The notes: generated from the sequence alone by a model not told the origin. A DNA stretch of 12,491 bases from an uncultured Mogibacterium sp. (GCF_938039775.1 NZ_CALHTQ010000143.1:1-12491); one strand, 5' to 3'. Numbered from the stretch's first letter, positions 1 through 8,779 are shown. A program made the numbers and translations.

Positions 1-678
1 CTCTAGTCGCTCGCCCAGACCGACAAAATATGTTGTATGGCTACTTGAGATATCCCCACCTCTTATAGAGTGGAAAGCAATCTCTCCATGCTCACGAGGA
101 CATCTACCTTTTCTGCCATATCTATCCACGTCACTAAGCGATTCTTCTCTAGTTTTAGCTACGAGCTCACCGATTTCCTTAGCAGTGCCACTAGGTGAGT
201 CAAGCTTAGTACCGTCGTGCATGTCGAGGATTTCAACATCTACATCACCAGCCAATTTCGTAGCATCTTCGATTAGTTTATACATAACATTTACGAGTCT
301 TGATGTATTAGCTGCAAGCATTACAGGGATTATTTTACCTGCTTCTTCAAATTCAGCCCTCTGTTCTGGACTGAAACCAGTAGTTCCGCAGATTAGTGCT
401 TTCTTGTGTTTCTTTGCTGCTTCGAGTGTAATCATCGCCTGCTCGACAGTGGCAAAATCGATGATTACATCACATTTGTCTATGAGCTCTTCGATATCTG
501 AAACTACAGGCACACCAAGAACTCTGCCAACCATAGCAACTTCTCCGATGTCCTTACCGATGTAATCTCTGTCAGAAGGAGCAACGCCGCCTACAAGTGA
601 AATGTCTTCGCGGTCTGCTGCAATCGCAGTAATCAGGCGGCCCATCTTGCCGCGCGGACCTACAACTAGAAGTTTCAC
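1..678 (-). CDS. dapB: 4-hydroxy-tetrahydrodipicolinate reductase (DapB), C-terminus cut by window edge
   Basis: Reduces 4-hydroxy-tetrahydrodipicolinate with NAD(P)H in the diaminopimelate/lysine pathway, supplying cell-wall cross-links and lysine; cytosolic. 226 codons are visible, against about 245-270 for the family, so only the extreme C-terminus is missing. Read on the minus strand, residues 7-13 form the nucleotide-binding glycine loop GPRGKMG. DFATVEQA (74-81) and CGTTGFS (98-104) follow the family pattern. Residues 154-165 give H-DGTK-LDSPSGTA, holding the catalytic His154 and Lys158, and RGGDISSSHTTYF lies near the edge. The second His of the usual HH pair is Asp here. The start is the GTG at 676-678, chosen because GGAGG (686-690) lies 7 nt upstream. 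It lies 60 bp downstream of the dCMP deaminase gene on the same strand and could be co-transcribed with it. Confidence 0.95.
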   Translation of the reverse strand, partial: MKLLVVGPRGKMGRLITAIAADREDISLVGGVAPSDRDYIGKDIGEVAMVGRVLGVPVVSDIEELIDKCDVIIDFATVEQAMITLEAAKKHKKALICGTTGFSPEQRAEFEEAGKIIPVMLAANTSRLVNVMYKLIEDATKLAGDVDVEILDMHDGTKLDSPSGTAKEIGELVAKTREESLSDVDRYGRKGRCPREHGEIAFHSIRGGDISSSHTTYFVGLGERLE

Positions 679-738
679 AATAATACCTCCAATTAATAAC
701 ATCAATTCCTTAATAATAATTTCAATATAATATGTGAG

Positions 739-1230
739 TTATCTATCTAGCTCGTTCTCGAAGCTGAGCACGAGATTCTTCTCCCTTGGCGTAAGCCTAC
801 GCATTTTGATTCCCGCCATGCCGAGAATTCTCTTAGATGCTAGGGTAGACTTTTCATTAGCATACTTATCGTTTAGATATACAACTTCCTTAATCCCAGA
901 CTGAATGATTGCCTTAGCACATTCGTTGCACGGAAATAGACCAACATATATTGTTGCGCCCCTAAGTGACTTGCCACCTGAGTTAAGTATTGCGTTAAGC
1001 TCAGCATGAACCACATATGGATATTTTGTATCCTCACCGGTTCTATCCCACGGCAAATCGTCATCTGAGCATCCTACAGGGAATCCGTTGTAGCCTGTGG
1101 AAAGAATCACATTGTTGTTATCGACAATGCACGCCCCAACCTGCGTGTTAGGATCCTTGCTACGCTTTGCAGCAAGTAGGGAAACTCCCATGAAATATTC
1201 ATCCCATGATATATAATCTTGTCTTTTCAT
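739..1230 (-). CDS. deoxycytidylate (dCMP) deaminase, zinc-dependent CDA fold
   Basis: Deaminates dCMP to dUMP, feeding thymidylate synthesis; cytosolic. The 163 residues fit the family (about 150-190, including ComEB-type proteins). Zinc-site motifs are complete: HAE at 75-77 (His75 ligand, Glu77 proton shuttle) and PCNEC at 100-104 (Cys101 and Cys104 ligands). The N-terminus (SWDEYFMGVSLLAAKRSKDP, then NTQVGA) and the substrate-loop region GYNGFPVGC (46-54) are typical of dCMP deaminases rather than cytidine or tRNA-adenosine deaminases. The start ATG at 1230 has a GAGGA-like ribosome site shortly upstream. A promoter candidate lies at 1264-1292. dapB follows 60 bp downstream on the same strand. 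It diverges from the DUF2207 gene. Confidence 0.94.
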   Translation of the reverse strand: MKRQDYISWDEYFMGVSLLAAKRSKDPNTQVGACIVDNNNVILSTGYNGFPVGCSDDDLPWDRTGEDTKYPYVVHAELNAILNSGGKSLRGATIYVGLFPCNECAKAIIQSGIKEVVYLNDKYANEKSTLASKRILGMAGIKMRRLTPREKNLVLSFENELDR

Positions 1231-1263
1231 ATTGCGTCCTCGTTAATATAGTATCTATTATGT

Positions 1264-1292
1264 ATTTTATACTAAGGCGTATGGTGTATCAA
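1264..1292 (-). promoter_or_regulatory. sigma-A-like promoter for dCMP deaminase (and possibly dapB)
   Basis: On the minus strand, TTGATA (1287-1292) is followed after 17 bp by TAAAAT (1264-1269), giving a transcript start near 1257, about 27 nt before the deaminase ATG. Five of six positions match consensus in each box. It is close to, and divergent from, the promoter at 1316-1344. Confidence 0.5.
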
Positions 1293-1315
1293 CCATTCTA
1301 TGCTTCCTTGAATTA

Positions 1316-1344
1316 TTGTGCTGAACCCTTTTATAGGGTATAAT
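1316..1344 (+). promoter_or_regulatory. sigma-A-like promoter for the DUF2207-typA unit
   Basis: A perfect TATAAT (1339-1344) lies 17 bp after TTGTGC (1316-1321). The start would fall near 1351, about 26 nt before the ATG at 1377. The -35 box matches only its first three bases; the -10 is perfect. Confidence 0.55.
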
Positions 1345-1376
1345 ATTAAGAAGTATTGCCTAGAAGGAGACGTTTA

Positions 1377-3239
1377 ATGACGAGCAACAGCGGAGCGTTG
1401 TCAAACACATATAAATACTTAGTGAAAGTGGTTCTAATCATCGTAGTCATGAGCTTTAGCCAAGGATTGTTCCTAGCTGAGTCTTTTGGTGTGGCTAAGG
1501 AAAACAGCTATGAGATTAATAACTACGATTTTAAAGCGGTTGTTAAGAAGAACCACAACTATGAGGTTACTAAGCAGATAACTGTAAATCTTCCAAATAA
1601 TCTTTCGGAGCTTACATTTGATGTACCTGCAGGGAACTACATGATAAGCGATGTAGATGTTAAGGGTACTGATTTTTCTTTGGATAAAAATGGTTCAAAG
1701 TACAACATCATAATCAAAGATAAAAATAAACTCAAGAAGGGTAGCCACACTTTTTATATCACCTATGTCGTAAAGGAATTTGCGGATAAGAATAAGAACT
1801 ATGACTTATTCTATTTGACTGCACTATCGCCCGACTGGGAGGTTCCAATCCAGAATTTCAAGTTTACCCTTGTACTGCCTGATGACTTTCCTTGGGACGA
1901 CCTTCAGTATTACGCTGGTCAGTTCGGGTCACAGGATGTATCGAATAAAATGTCCTACTCGATAGATGGGAATACCATAACGATGAGTGGATCTCTTATC
2001 CCTTCGGACTTCGGTATCACATTCAAGGCAGAGCTTCCAAATGGATATTGGAAGAATCCACTCAATAATGAATGGACAATCGGATTTTGTGGAGTGCTAT
2101 TTATGGCAGCAACTGCTTTGACACTAGTTCTATGGTTGGCAGGCGGAAGGGATCCTAAATTCAAGAAAAAGGTTCTTGCAGATCCTATCGACGGAATATC
2201 AACTGCGGACGTAGCATATGTATTTAACGGACAGCTCTCAATTAGAGATATAGTGCCGCTTATTGTTAGACTTGGAATGGCTGGTTGTCTTAAGATTGTT
2301 GAGTACGCTCCAAAGAAGTATAAGCTAGTTAAGCTCAAGGCACCTTCAATCGATGAAGATCGCTATATTCGTTCAATATATGCAGAGATTTTTGAAGATG
2401 TATATGAGGGAAGAGCTATCGAGATGGAAGATATCGGAGCTAAGCTCAAGAGGATTCTACACGATGTAGAGAGCAGTGTTGCCAGTGGTTATAACTCTCG
2501 AGAGATGAGGGCAAGTACGACTATATCGAAATTGTTCAGATGCGTGGGAATTATTGCTATTTCACTTGCAGTTGCGGCGGTTCCAGTACTTACTTCCATG
2601 TACGTATACGAAGAGGATATAAAATACGGGCTGTCAGCTGGACTTTTCGTATTTTCTATGTGCGTTCTGTCAATTATCGCTAGACGCTTTGATCTAAGGT
2701 ACGATATGGACTGGAATCACTTCAAGGCATCTATCAGTATGTACTCTTTTCTTTATGCCGCAGAGCTGATTTATGTAGGATATCTGGTTTACAAGTGTAA
2801 CAAATCGCTAATTATCCCGTTGCTTATATTAGTGACTGGAGCGATTGGAGCAATTATGACTTGCCTTATGTCAGCGAGAGCACGTGAAAATGCCCGTCTT
2901 GCAAATAGAATGTTGGGTATTCGTAACTTTATCGAAGAAGCGAAGCCTAGAGATATCTTGGTAATGCAACAGTCAAATCCCGAATATTTCTATAAGATGT
3001 TACCTTATGCTATGCAATTCTCACAGTATGAGATATGGGCGCAGAAATTTAGAGGCTTTAAGGTTTCGGCACCAGAATGGTTTGAAATTGTTACTGAGGG
3101 ACGTACGTCTACAGCTAACGTTTCGAGTGGTGATGTCGAGACTTTGGCAAGAGAGCTTCACCAATTTGAAAGAACGATAGAAAGCGTTTACTACGTGATA
3201 AACCGCAGAAGGAGATTTTTCCTCAGTTCAGGTAGATAA
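1377..3239 (+). CDS. DUF2207-family membrane protein
   Basis: A 620-residue membrane protein of the DUF2207 family, whose function is unknown. Residues 14-33 form a hydrophobic N-terminal segment (signal or anchor). About 40-230 is a beta-rich, probably extracytoplasmic domain. 233-256 is a membrane helix followed by GGRDPKFK and PIDGISTADVAYVFNG, the family's typical cytoplasmic start. Four more hydrophobic stretches lie near 389-410, 417-434, 454-473 and 477-498. The C-terminal block with GIRNFIEEAKPRD and NPEYFYKMLPYAMQF (about 514-548) is also family-typical. I place the start at the ATG at 1377 because AGAAGGAGA lies 6 nt upstream. A TTG seven codons earlier (1356) is in frame but overlaps that ribosome site. 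typA begins 30 bp downstream without a terminator, so the two are probably co-transcribed. Confidence 0.88.
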   Translation: MTSNSGALSNTYKYLVKVVLIIVVMSFSQGLFLAESFGVAKENSYEINNYDFKAVVKKNHNYEVTKQITVNLPNNLSELTFDVPAGNYMISDVDVKGTDFSLDKNGSKYNIIIKDKNKLKKGSHTFYITYVVKEFADKNKNYDLFYLTALSPDWEVPIQNFKFTLVLPDDFPWDDLQYYAGQFGSQDVSNKMSYSIDGNTITMSGSLIPSDFGITFKAELPNGYWKNPLNNEWTIGFCGVLFMAATALTLVLWLAGGRDPKFKKKVLADPIDGISTADVAYVFNGQLSIRDIVPLIVRLGMAGCLKIVEYAPKKYKLVKLKAPSIDEDRYIRSIYAEIFEDVYEGRAIEMEDIGAKLKRILHDVESSVASGYNSREMRASTTISKLFRCVGIIAISLAVAAVPVLTSMYVYEEDIKYGLSAGLFVFSMCVLSIIARRFDLRYDMDWNHFKASISMYSFLYAAELIYVGYLVYKCNKSLIIPLLILVTGAIGAIMTCLMSARARENARLANRMLGIRNFIEEAKPRDILVMQQSNPEYFYKMLPYAMQFSQYEIWAQKFRGFKVSAPEWFEIVTEGRTSTANVSSGDVETLARELHQFERTIESVYYVINRRRRFFLSSGR

Positions 3240-3269
3240 ATATTGTATAGCCAGTTAGAAGGGATAACG

Positions 3270-5153
3270 ATGGGAGAAAAAAATAAAATAATTAATATCG
3301 CTGTAATTGCACACGTTGATGCAGGTAAATCTACACTAGTAGATGCTTTGCTAGCACAATCTCACGTTTTTAGAGATAATGAAGAGGTTGTAGAGTGTGT
3401 AATGGATAGTGATGCAATCGAGAGAGAACGAGGAATTACTATATATTCTAAGAACTGCTCGATAATGTATAAGGACTACAAGATTAATATCGTAGATACG
3501 CCAGGACACGCTGATTTCAGCTCTGAAGTTGAGCGTATCATGAAGACGGTTGATACAGTAATTCTGCTAGTTGATTCTAGTGAAGGTCCAATGCCTCAGA
3601 CTAGATTCGTACTCAATAAGTCGCTCGAACAAGGACTAAATCCTATACTATTTATCAACAAGATAGATAAGAAGGATGCTAGAATAGATGAGGTTGTGGA
3701 CGAGGTATATGAGCTTTTCATGGACCTCGAGGCGAATGATGAGCAGCTAGACTTCCCAATTATGTATGGTATTGCCAGACAGGGAATAGCTGTAAGCGAC
3801 CCAAGTGAGGTTGCTGACATCATGGTCGATGATGGTACAACCAAGATCAAGAAGAGTCCTAAGGGATATGGTGACTTCAATATAGAGCCACTGCTTGATA
3901 AGATTGTTGAACACTGCGATACTTATCCTGATCTTAGAGAAGAGCCACTACAGCTACAGATTTCATCACTTGCTTACGATGATTATATTGGTAGACTTGG
4001 AATCGGAAGAATTACAAGAGGTACTCTCAAGGCGGCGCAGCAGGTTGTAGTCATGAAAGACGAGGAAGAGTCGTATAATGCCAAGATAAATCAGATATTT
4101 GTATATAGAGGTCTTCAGAGAATGTCCGTTGAAGAGGCAGAGTGTGGAGACATCGTCGTTGTATCGGGCATTTCCGATATCTCTATAGGCGAGACTATAT
4201 GTGACCCAGCACACCCTGAATCTCTAGGAAATATAAGTATAGAAGAACCAACTCTATCGATGAACTTTATGGTTAACTCTTCGCCATTTGCCGGCAAAGT
4301 GGGTAAATATGTAACGAGCAGACACATCAAAGAGCGACTGGAGAAGGAGCTCGAGGTTAACGTTGGTCTTGTGGTAGAGCCTACGGATTCAACTGATGCA
4401 TTCAAGGTGTCAGGAAGAGGTGAGCTCCACCTGTCAATTCTTATTGAAAATATGCGCCGTGAAGGCTATGAACTAGCTGTATCAAAGCCTGAGGTAGTAA
4501 CTAAACGTGGAGATAATGGAGAGGTTCTAGAGCCTGTTGAAGAGGTTGTTGTGAGTGTTCCAGATGAATACTCTGGTTCGGTTATTTCCAAACTCAATAT
4601 TCGTAAGGGTATGATGAAACAGATGATGAGTGAAGGAAATGGATATTCCAAAATCGAATATTCAGTTCCAACTCGTGGACTCATGGGCTATAGAAGTGAG
4701 TTTATCAATGATACTCATGGCGAAGGAACTATGGTTAGACGTTTTGAGGGGTTCGAACCTTGGAAGGGTGAGATTCCAGAGCGTACTAACGGAGTAGCGG
4801 TATCCCAGGAAGAGGGAAACTGCACACCATATGCGATATTTAACATTCAGGAGCGTGTCCAGATGTTCGTAGAGCCTGGAACTCACGTTTATGAAGGTAT
4901 GATAGTAGGAATGAACTCTAGAGGCGAAGACATGGTTGTAAACCCAAGTAAAGCCAAGAGGGTTTCTAACATGCGTGCGGCAGGAAGTGATGATACAATC
5001 AAGCTGACACCGCCAAGAACATTTACCCTAGAAGAAGCGCTCGAATTCATTAATGGGGACGAGCTTGTAGAAGTAACTCCTGATGACATCAGACTTCGCA
5101 AGAAACTCCTAAAAGAAATTGAGCGACGCAAAGCGGGTAACAAAAATAAATAG
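3270..5153 (+). CDS. typA: TypA/BipA-type ribosome-associated GTPase
   Basis: Translational GTPase related to EF-G, which binds the ribosome and aids 50S assembly and stress or cold growth in characterised members. 627 residues from the ATG at 3270, chosen because AGAAGGGAT lies just upstream; a TTG at 3243 is in frame but has no such site. G-motifs: P-loop AHVDAGKST (14-22), switch I ERERGITI (about 51-58), DTPGHAD (76-82) and NKID (130-133). C-terminal family blocks include [49 protein letters not shown] and [15 protein letters not shown]. Two oddities: the usual TypA P-loop is AHVDHGKTT, and about 25 residues (181-205) appear inserted before the PLLDKIVEH segment. It may be a divergent paralogue. 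It follows the DUF2207 gene. Confidence 0.92.
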   Translation: MGEKNKIINIAVIAHVDAGKSTLVDALLAQSHVFRDNEEVVECVMDSDAIERERGITIYSKNCSIMYKDYKINIVDTPGHADFSSEVERIMKTVDTVILLVDSSEGPMPQTRFVLNKSLEQGLNPILFINKIDKKDARIDEVVDEVYELFMDLEANDEQLDFPIMYGIARQGIAVSDPSEVADIMVDDGTTKIKKSPKGYGDFNIEPLLDKIVEHCDTYPDLREEPLQLQISSLAYDDYIGRLGIGRITRGTLKAAQQVVVMKDEEESYNAKINQIFVYRGLQRMSVEEAECGDIVVVSGISDISIGETICDPAHPESLGNISIEEPTLSMNFMVNSSPFAGKVGKYVTSRHIKERLEKELEVNVGLVVEPTDSTDAFKVSGRGELHLSILIENMRREGYELAVSKPEVVTKRGDNGEVLEPVEEVVVSVPDEYSGSVISKLNIRKGMMKQMMSEGNGYSKIEYSVPTRGLMGYRSEFINDTHGEGTMVRRFEGFEPWKGEIPERTNGVAVSQEEGNCTPYAIFNIQERVQMFVEPGTHVYEGMIVGMNSRGEDMVVNPSKAKRVSNMRAAGSDDTIKLTPPRTFTLEEALEFINGDELVEVTPDDIRLRKKLLKEIERRKAGNKNK

Positions 5154-5231
5154 TCATGTTATCACGTTCGAAAGTATTTATACTAAGGACATGATTAAAA
5201 TATTGAGGTAACGAAAGGAGAAATTGGTAAC

Positions 5232-6290
5232 ATGAAGATTCTTGTAATCAACCCTGGTGCAACATCCACAAAGATTGCGGTATACGAAAATGATCAGGAG
5301 CTTATGCGCGTAGGTATTGACCACGATGCTGCTGAGATGGATAAGTATGCAAATATTGTAGATCAGATGCCATTCCGTCGCGACGTAATTATGAAGACTA
5401 TCGAGGAGAAAGGCTACAAGCTCGAAGACTTCGATGCAGTTTGCGGTCGTGGAGGACTATTTAAGCACATTCCATCTGGAACTTACATCGTAAATGATGC
5501 AGTTATCAGAGATATTAAGAACCCACCTTACGGCGAGCACGCTGCAAACCTCGGAGCATATATTTCCAAGGAGCTTGCAGACAAAGTTGGAATCCCAGCT
5601 TTCTTCGTAGACCCTGTTTGCGTAGATGAGCTAGATGACATTGCTAGATACACTGGACTAAAGGGTATGGAGAGACAAAGCTTCTTCCACGCTCTTAACC
5701 AGAAGTCTGTTGCTAGAAAGGCAGCAAAGGAAATCGGAAAGCCATATGAGGAGCTAAACCTAATCGTTGCCCACCTCGGTGGTGGAGTATCTGTTGCAGC
5801 TCACAAGAAGGGTAGAGTTGTAGACGTATTCAATGTAAAGGACGAAGGTTCAATGGGTATGGATAGAGGTGGTTCTCTTCCTGCAAATGCTCTAGTTAAC
5901 CTATGCTTCTCTGGAAAGACTAAGGCTGAAGTCAAGAAAATCATCGGTCACGAGGCTGGTGTATTCTCTTACACAGGAACAAAGGATTTCCGTACAGTAG
6001 AAGACAAGGCGTTTGATGAGGGTGATCAGGAGTGCCTAGGTGCATTCAGAGCTATCGCATATCAGCTATCAAAGGATATCGGTGCGATGTCAGCAGTTCT
6101 TCGCTCTGATGTAGACGCAATCGTTTACACTGGTGGAATGGCTTACAGTGATAAATTCTGCGAAGATATCACTTCTTACGTAGGAAAGATTGCTCCAGTT
6201 CTAAGATTCCCTGGTGAGGAAGAGATGAAGTCCCTTGCTGAGGGAGCTATCAGAGCTCTTGAGACAAAGGAATATAAGATTTACGAATAG
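5232..6290 (+). CDS. buk: butyrate kinase
   Basis: Transfers phosphate between butyryl-phosphate and ADP, making ATP and butyrate in the last step of fermentation; cytosolic. It belongs to the acetokinase/ASKHA group. 352 residues is the usual length (about 353-358). Visible motifs: NPGATSTKIAV (7-17), GRGGLFKHIPSGTY, PPYGEHAANLG, DPVCVDELDDIARYTGL, FFHALNQKSVARKAAKEIGK, HLGGGVSVAAHKKG, GMDRGGSLPA and YTGGMAYS. The ribosome site GAAAGGAG (5213-5220) sits 11 nt before the ATG, a slightly long spacing. A TATACT hexamer at 5179-5184 is a possible -10 box but has no good -35. The partner phosphate butyryltransferase (ptb) is not in this window. A branched-chain fatty-acid kinase or paralogue cannot be excluded. 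Confidence 0.94.
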   Translation: MKILVINPGATSTKIAVYENDQELMRVGIDHDAAEMDKYANIVDQMPFRRDVIMKTIEEKGYKLEDFDAVCGRGGLFKHIPSGTYIVNDAVIRDIKNPPYGEHAANLGAYISKELADKVGIPAFFVDPVCVDELDDIARYTGLKGMERQSFFHALNQKSVARKAAKEIGKPYEELNLIVAHLGGGVSVAAHKKGRVVDVFNVKDEGSMGMDRGGSLPANALVNLCFSGKTKAEVKKIIGHEAGVFSYTGTKDFRTVEDKAFDEGDQECLGAFRAIAYQLSKDIGAMSAVLRSDVDAIVYTGGMAYSDKFCEDITSYVGKIAPVLRFPGEEEMKSLAEGAIRALETKEYKIYE

Positions 6291-6330
6291 TAAAATCTCA
6301 ATCGATTTTCAAGCTGAATCGAAAAAGATA

Positions 6331-6357
6331 AAAGCGGACGGTATTACCGTCCGCTTT
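6331..6357. terminator. bidirectional intrinsic terminator between convergent genes
   Basis: AAAGCGGACGGT (6331-6342), loop ATT, then its perfect complement (6346-6357): a 12-bp stem with a 3-nt loop. On the minus strand it is followed by a T-rich run (TATCTTTTTC), so it best terminates the desulfidase gene ending at 6362. On the plus strand the tail (TTTGTCGTT) is weaker, but the hairpin lies 40 bp after buk. Confidence 0.88.
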
Positions 6358-6361
6358 GTCG

Positions 6362-7639
6362 TTATAGCTTTGACTTCATAATATCTAGAATCGTCTCCTC
6401 GGTCTTGACCATACCAGGAGAGGCGATTAAGCCCATGTTGTGCATCGTCTCTTCGGGGGTAGATCCATTAATGCCATGTAGATTCTCTATACAGATGCCA
6501 GCCATCGCGAAGTCTTTTGAGCGAAAAGCCGTATCCACAGCAGAAACACCCTTCATAACGCAGCCGTGATTTCCGCCATCGCAGATCATTCCAGTTATGC
6601 TACTAGCCATGTTATTAAGACATCTGTACATTGCATCAGTATCACCTCCGTCAAGATAAACGAGAGCAGTAGCCATGCCGCTACCAGCAGCAATAGCGCA
6701 TCCGCAAAATGCAGATAGTTTGCCAGAGTACTCCTTTATATACGTACATACTAGATAGCTAAGAGCGGTTGCTCGGATAAGCTTCTCTTCTTTGATGTTA
6801 TGGATTTTACAGTATCCATATAGCGGAAGTGTGGCGATAATTCCATGTGCGCCAGATCCCGTAATACTCATCGCAGGAGCGTCGAGGCCGAGCACTCTCG
6901 CTTCGATAGTTGCGTTGCAGAGTAAGTTCGCGGTATTTACATCATTGTCACTGATCGTTTTGTTTCCGTTAATAGCATAAAGTGATTTCGCAAAAGTCGT
7001 GCGGTCGCTATCCATAGATATTTTGTAAAGATCCAAATTTACCTTGTAAGCATCTTTTATAAACTCTACATCTTCGTAGGGGACTTCATTTACAAGGTTC
7101 ACAAAGTCTTGGAGGGTATACTTGTGAATTATCGGTGGCTCAGTTGATTCAGACTGCTCATCAGTAGGAGAATCACTGCCTTGTATGATCTCTCCATTGT
7201 GCTTTATACACGTAATGTTGGTGTGACTATCCCAGATAATGACTTCTACAGATTCTTCGCCACAGCGAGCAACTGCTTCTATATGTATGCGGCTACTCAC
7301 TTCCGATAGCATAACTTTAATGCGACCATCAGAAATCATCTTCTCGGCAGCTTCATTATCTGCAGGAGTAACCGAAGAAAGGCACTCGAGGCCCATAGAA
7401 GGGTCGGCAGCGATTGCACCTAGTGCTGCGGCATATAGATTGCCTAGGTGAGGGCTGCTTGGTATGCCGCAGGTAAAAGCATTCTTGTATATACCACTAT
7501 TAAGCCTAAGTTCGATGCTTTCTGTATCCTTATCAAGGTACGAGCAAGCTGTGGAAACGGCAAAAGCGATAGCCCCAGGCTCAGTAACGCCTAGTGCAGG
7601 CTTCATATCAGATTTTAATAGTTCTATAAGCTCGTGCAT
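6362..7639 (-). CDS. L-cysteine desulfidase / UPF0597-family (serine dehydratase alpha-like) enzyme
   Basis: The family (CyuA/YhaM, archaeal L-cysteine desulfidase) contains [4Fe-4S] enzymes splitting cysteine into pyruvate, ammonia and sulfide; cytosolic. 425 residues, normal length. Visible: KPALGVTEPGAIAFA (13-27), SPHLGNLYAAALGA, GSGAHGIIATLP (261-272), FCGCAIAAGSG with Cys312 and Cys314, and ITGMICDGGNHGCVMKG with Cys353 and Cys360. The odd point is residue 18, valine where most members carry GCTEP with a cysteine regarded as a cluster ligand. Activity, cluster binding or substrate may therefore differ. The start ATG at 7639 is supported by GAAAGGAG just upstream. It is monocistronic as far as seen and ends at the shared hairpin at 6331-6357. 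Confidence 0.85.
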   Translation of the reverse strand: MHELIELLKSDMKPALGVTEPGAIAFAVSTACSYLDKDTESIELRLNSGIYKNAFTCGIPSSPHLGNLYAAALGAIAADPSMGLECLSSVTPADNEAAEKMISDGRIKVMLSEVSSRIHIEAVARCGEESVEVIIWDSHTNITCIKHNGEIIQGSDSPTDEQSESTEPPIIHKYTLQDFVNLVNEVPYEDVEFIKDAYKVNLDLYKISMDSDRTTFAKSLYAINGNKTISDNDVNTANLLCNATIEARVLGLDAPAMSITGSGAHGIIATLPLYGYCKIHNIKEEKLIRATALSYLVCTYIKEYSGKLSAFCGCAIAAGSGMATALVYLDGGDTDAMYRCLNNMASSITGMICDGGNHGCVMKGVSAVDTAFRSKDFAMAGICIENLHGINGSTPEETMHNMGLIASPGMVKTEETILDIMKSKL

Positions 7640-7697
7640 ATGAGACTCCTTTCTATTTATATTAAAATAATACCATACACGTGAATATAATAACGAC

Positions 7698-7726
7698 TTG
7701 CGTTTAGATTCTGTTTATGTTAATCT
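7698..7726 (+). promoter_or_regulatory. candidate promoter of tRNA-Ser
   Basis: TTGCGT (7698-7703), 17 bp, then TAATCT (7721-7726), preceded by TGT, which gives an extended -10 (TGn). The start would be near 7733, about 33 nt before the tRNA. Both hexamers match consensus at only three positions. Confidence 0.35.
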
Positions 7727-7765
7727 AATTAGGCACGATTTAACAAGAGTGCGATAGACGCGTGT

Positions 7766-7853
7766 GGAGGATTGACCGAGTGGCTAAGGAGCCTGATTGG
7801 AAATCAGGTAAGGCGTAACAGCCCCGTGGGTTCGAGTCCCATGTCCTCCGCCA
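7766..7853 (+). tRNA. tRNA-Ser (anticodon GGA)
   Basis: 88 nt including encoded CCA (7851-7853). The acceptor arm GGAGGAT pairs with GTCCTCC (one G-U), discriminator G. The D-arm is GACCGAGTGGCTAAGGAGC. The anticodon arm CCTGA-TTGGAAA-TCAGG places GGA at 7799-7801, reading UCC/UCU. A long variable arm (about 7807-7823) is the class II feature expected of serine tRNA. The T-arm is GTGGG-TTCGAGT-CCCAT. It lies directly before the 3' end of an integrase gene, the classic arrangement for integration at a tRNA 3' end. Confidence 0.97.
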
Positions 7854-7898
7854 AAAGAACCTTGCAATTTCAACGGTTGCAAGGTTCTTTTTATTTAT
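7854..7898 (+). terminator. intrinsic terminator of tRNA-Ser
   Basis: AAAGAACCTTGCAA (7854-7867), 9-nt loop, perfect complement TTGCAAGGTTCTTT (7877-7890), then TTATTTATTT. It follows the tRNA CCA immediately; the last A of CCA can itself join the stem. It overlaps the 3' end of the convergent integrase gene. Confidence 0.92.
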
Positions 7899-8779
7899 TT
7901 CGTGACTTTTTCGTGACTATTTTTGATGTTTTTAAACATATCATCAAAGTTATTTGCGACAGATTGTCCTATATAGTTTTCATCTTTGAATAGGTGAATA
8001 TAGATATTAAGTGTAGTTGATTTATTAGAGTGACACATTAAACGTGACAAGGTGACTAAATCAGTACCCTCACTTGCCACGATAGACGTATATGTGTGCC
8101 GTAACTGATGATAGTTTATATGTTCTATTCCTATTCTTTGAACATACTTTGTTAGCCTCTTATTGACTGCTTGTGGCGATAGTGGTGATCCATCTTCTGA
8201 CCTTATAAGATATTTGCTATTTATCCATGCTGCACCTAGACATTTCTTTTCGTTTGCGTGATATTCCCTTAAATCAGATATATCTTGCTGAACGAAACCG
8301 GGAACAGAACAGTATCGTTTGCCTGATGATGTTTTTGGTTCTTTGATAAAGTCCGTTCCGTCTTTCGAGCGGTAGCGCGCCTTATCTATTAGTATTCTGT
8401 TTCCGATAGGAGCGTCCTCAATTGCAAGAACCTCACCATGCCTTAAAGAACAAAATAGGGCTAGTTCAAACAGGACTTTACTATCTTTTGGTAGAGTGTC
8501 TAGGTTGTTTATAAATACGGCTAATTCTGATGGGGTGAGTATTCGATTAGATTTTCTTGTGTTGTTTGGAACAATAACGTCATGGCAAGGATTAGAGGGG
8601 AGAATATCCCATAATACAGCAATGGAACAACAACGTGATAGAACAGAATATGTTGACCTTATAGTTTTAGGAGAATACTTGTGTTTTATTCCGTTTGAGC
8701 GAGTATCTGTTTCAGCTAGCTTGTCAATCCATTGTTGTATGAATCTAGGAGATAGCTCACCTACGTTTATATCGTTCAT
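7895..8779 (-). CDS. tyrosine site-specific integrase, C-terminal 294 residues open (5' part decayed)
   Basis: Phage/ICE-type tyrosine recombinase that cuts and rejoins DNA at att sites. The open frame begins at an ATG at 8779 inside the core-binding domain (about 1-75). The catalytic domain follows with every active-site residue: Arg113 (SLRHGE), Lys149 (KTSSGKR), His224 and Arg227 (YHQLRHTY), His250 (MCHSNKSTT) and nucleophile Tyr260 (NIYIHL). Complete relatives are about 360-400 residues; the arm-binding domain and the start of the core-binding domain lie upstream in broken frames (8780-9042). No strong ribosome site precedes 8779, so expression as a free protein is doubtful, and recombination by this fragment alone is unlikely. 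It reads toward tRNA-Ser and was probably transcribed after the regulator at 9054-9821. Confidence 0.82.
   Translation of the reverse strand: MNDINVGELSPRFIQQWIDKLAETDTRSNGIKHKYSPKTIRSTYSVLSRCCSIAVLWDILPSNPCHDVIVPNNTRKSNRILTPSELAVFINNLDTLPKDSKVLFELALFCSLRHGEVLAIEDAPIGNRILIDKARYRSKDGTDFIKEPKTSSGKRYCSVPGFVQQDISDLREYHANEKKCLGAAWINSKYLIRSEDGSPLSPQAVNKRLTKYVQRIGIEHINYHQLRHTYTSIVASEGTDLVTLSRLMCHSNKSTTLNIYIHLFKDENYIGQSVANNFDDMFKNIKNSHEKVTK

Noticed and set aside
5156..5184. Promoter for buk with TATACT at 5179-5184
   Set aside because: The sequence 17 bp upstream (ATGTTA) is not a convincing -35 and there is no TGn extension; mentioned in the buk entry only.
6302..6322. TCGATT / AATCGA inverted repeat after buk, considered as a second terminator
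   Set aside because: Only 6 pairs with a 9-nt loop and no T-run; the strong hairpin at 6331-6357 is sufficient.
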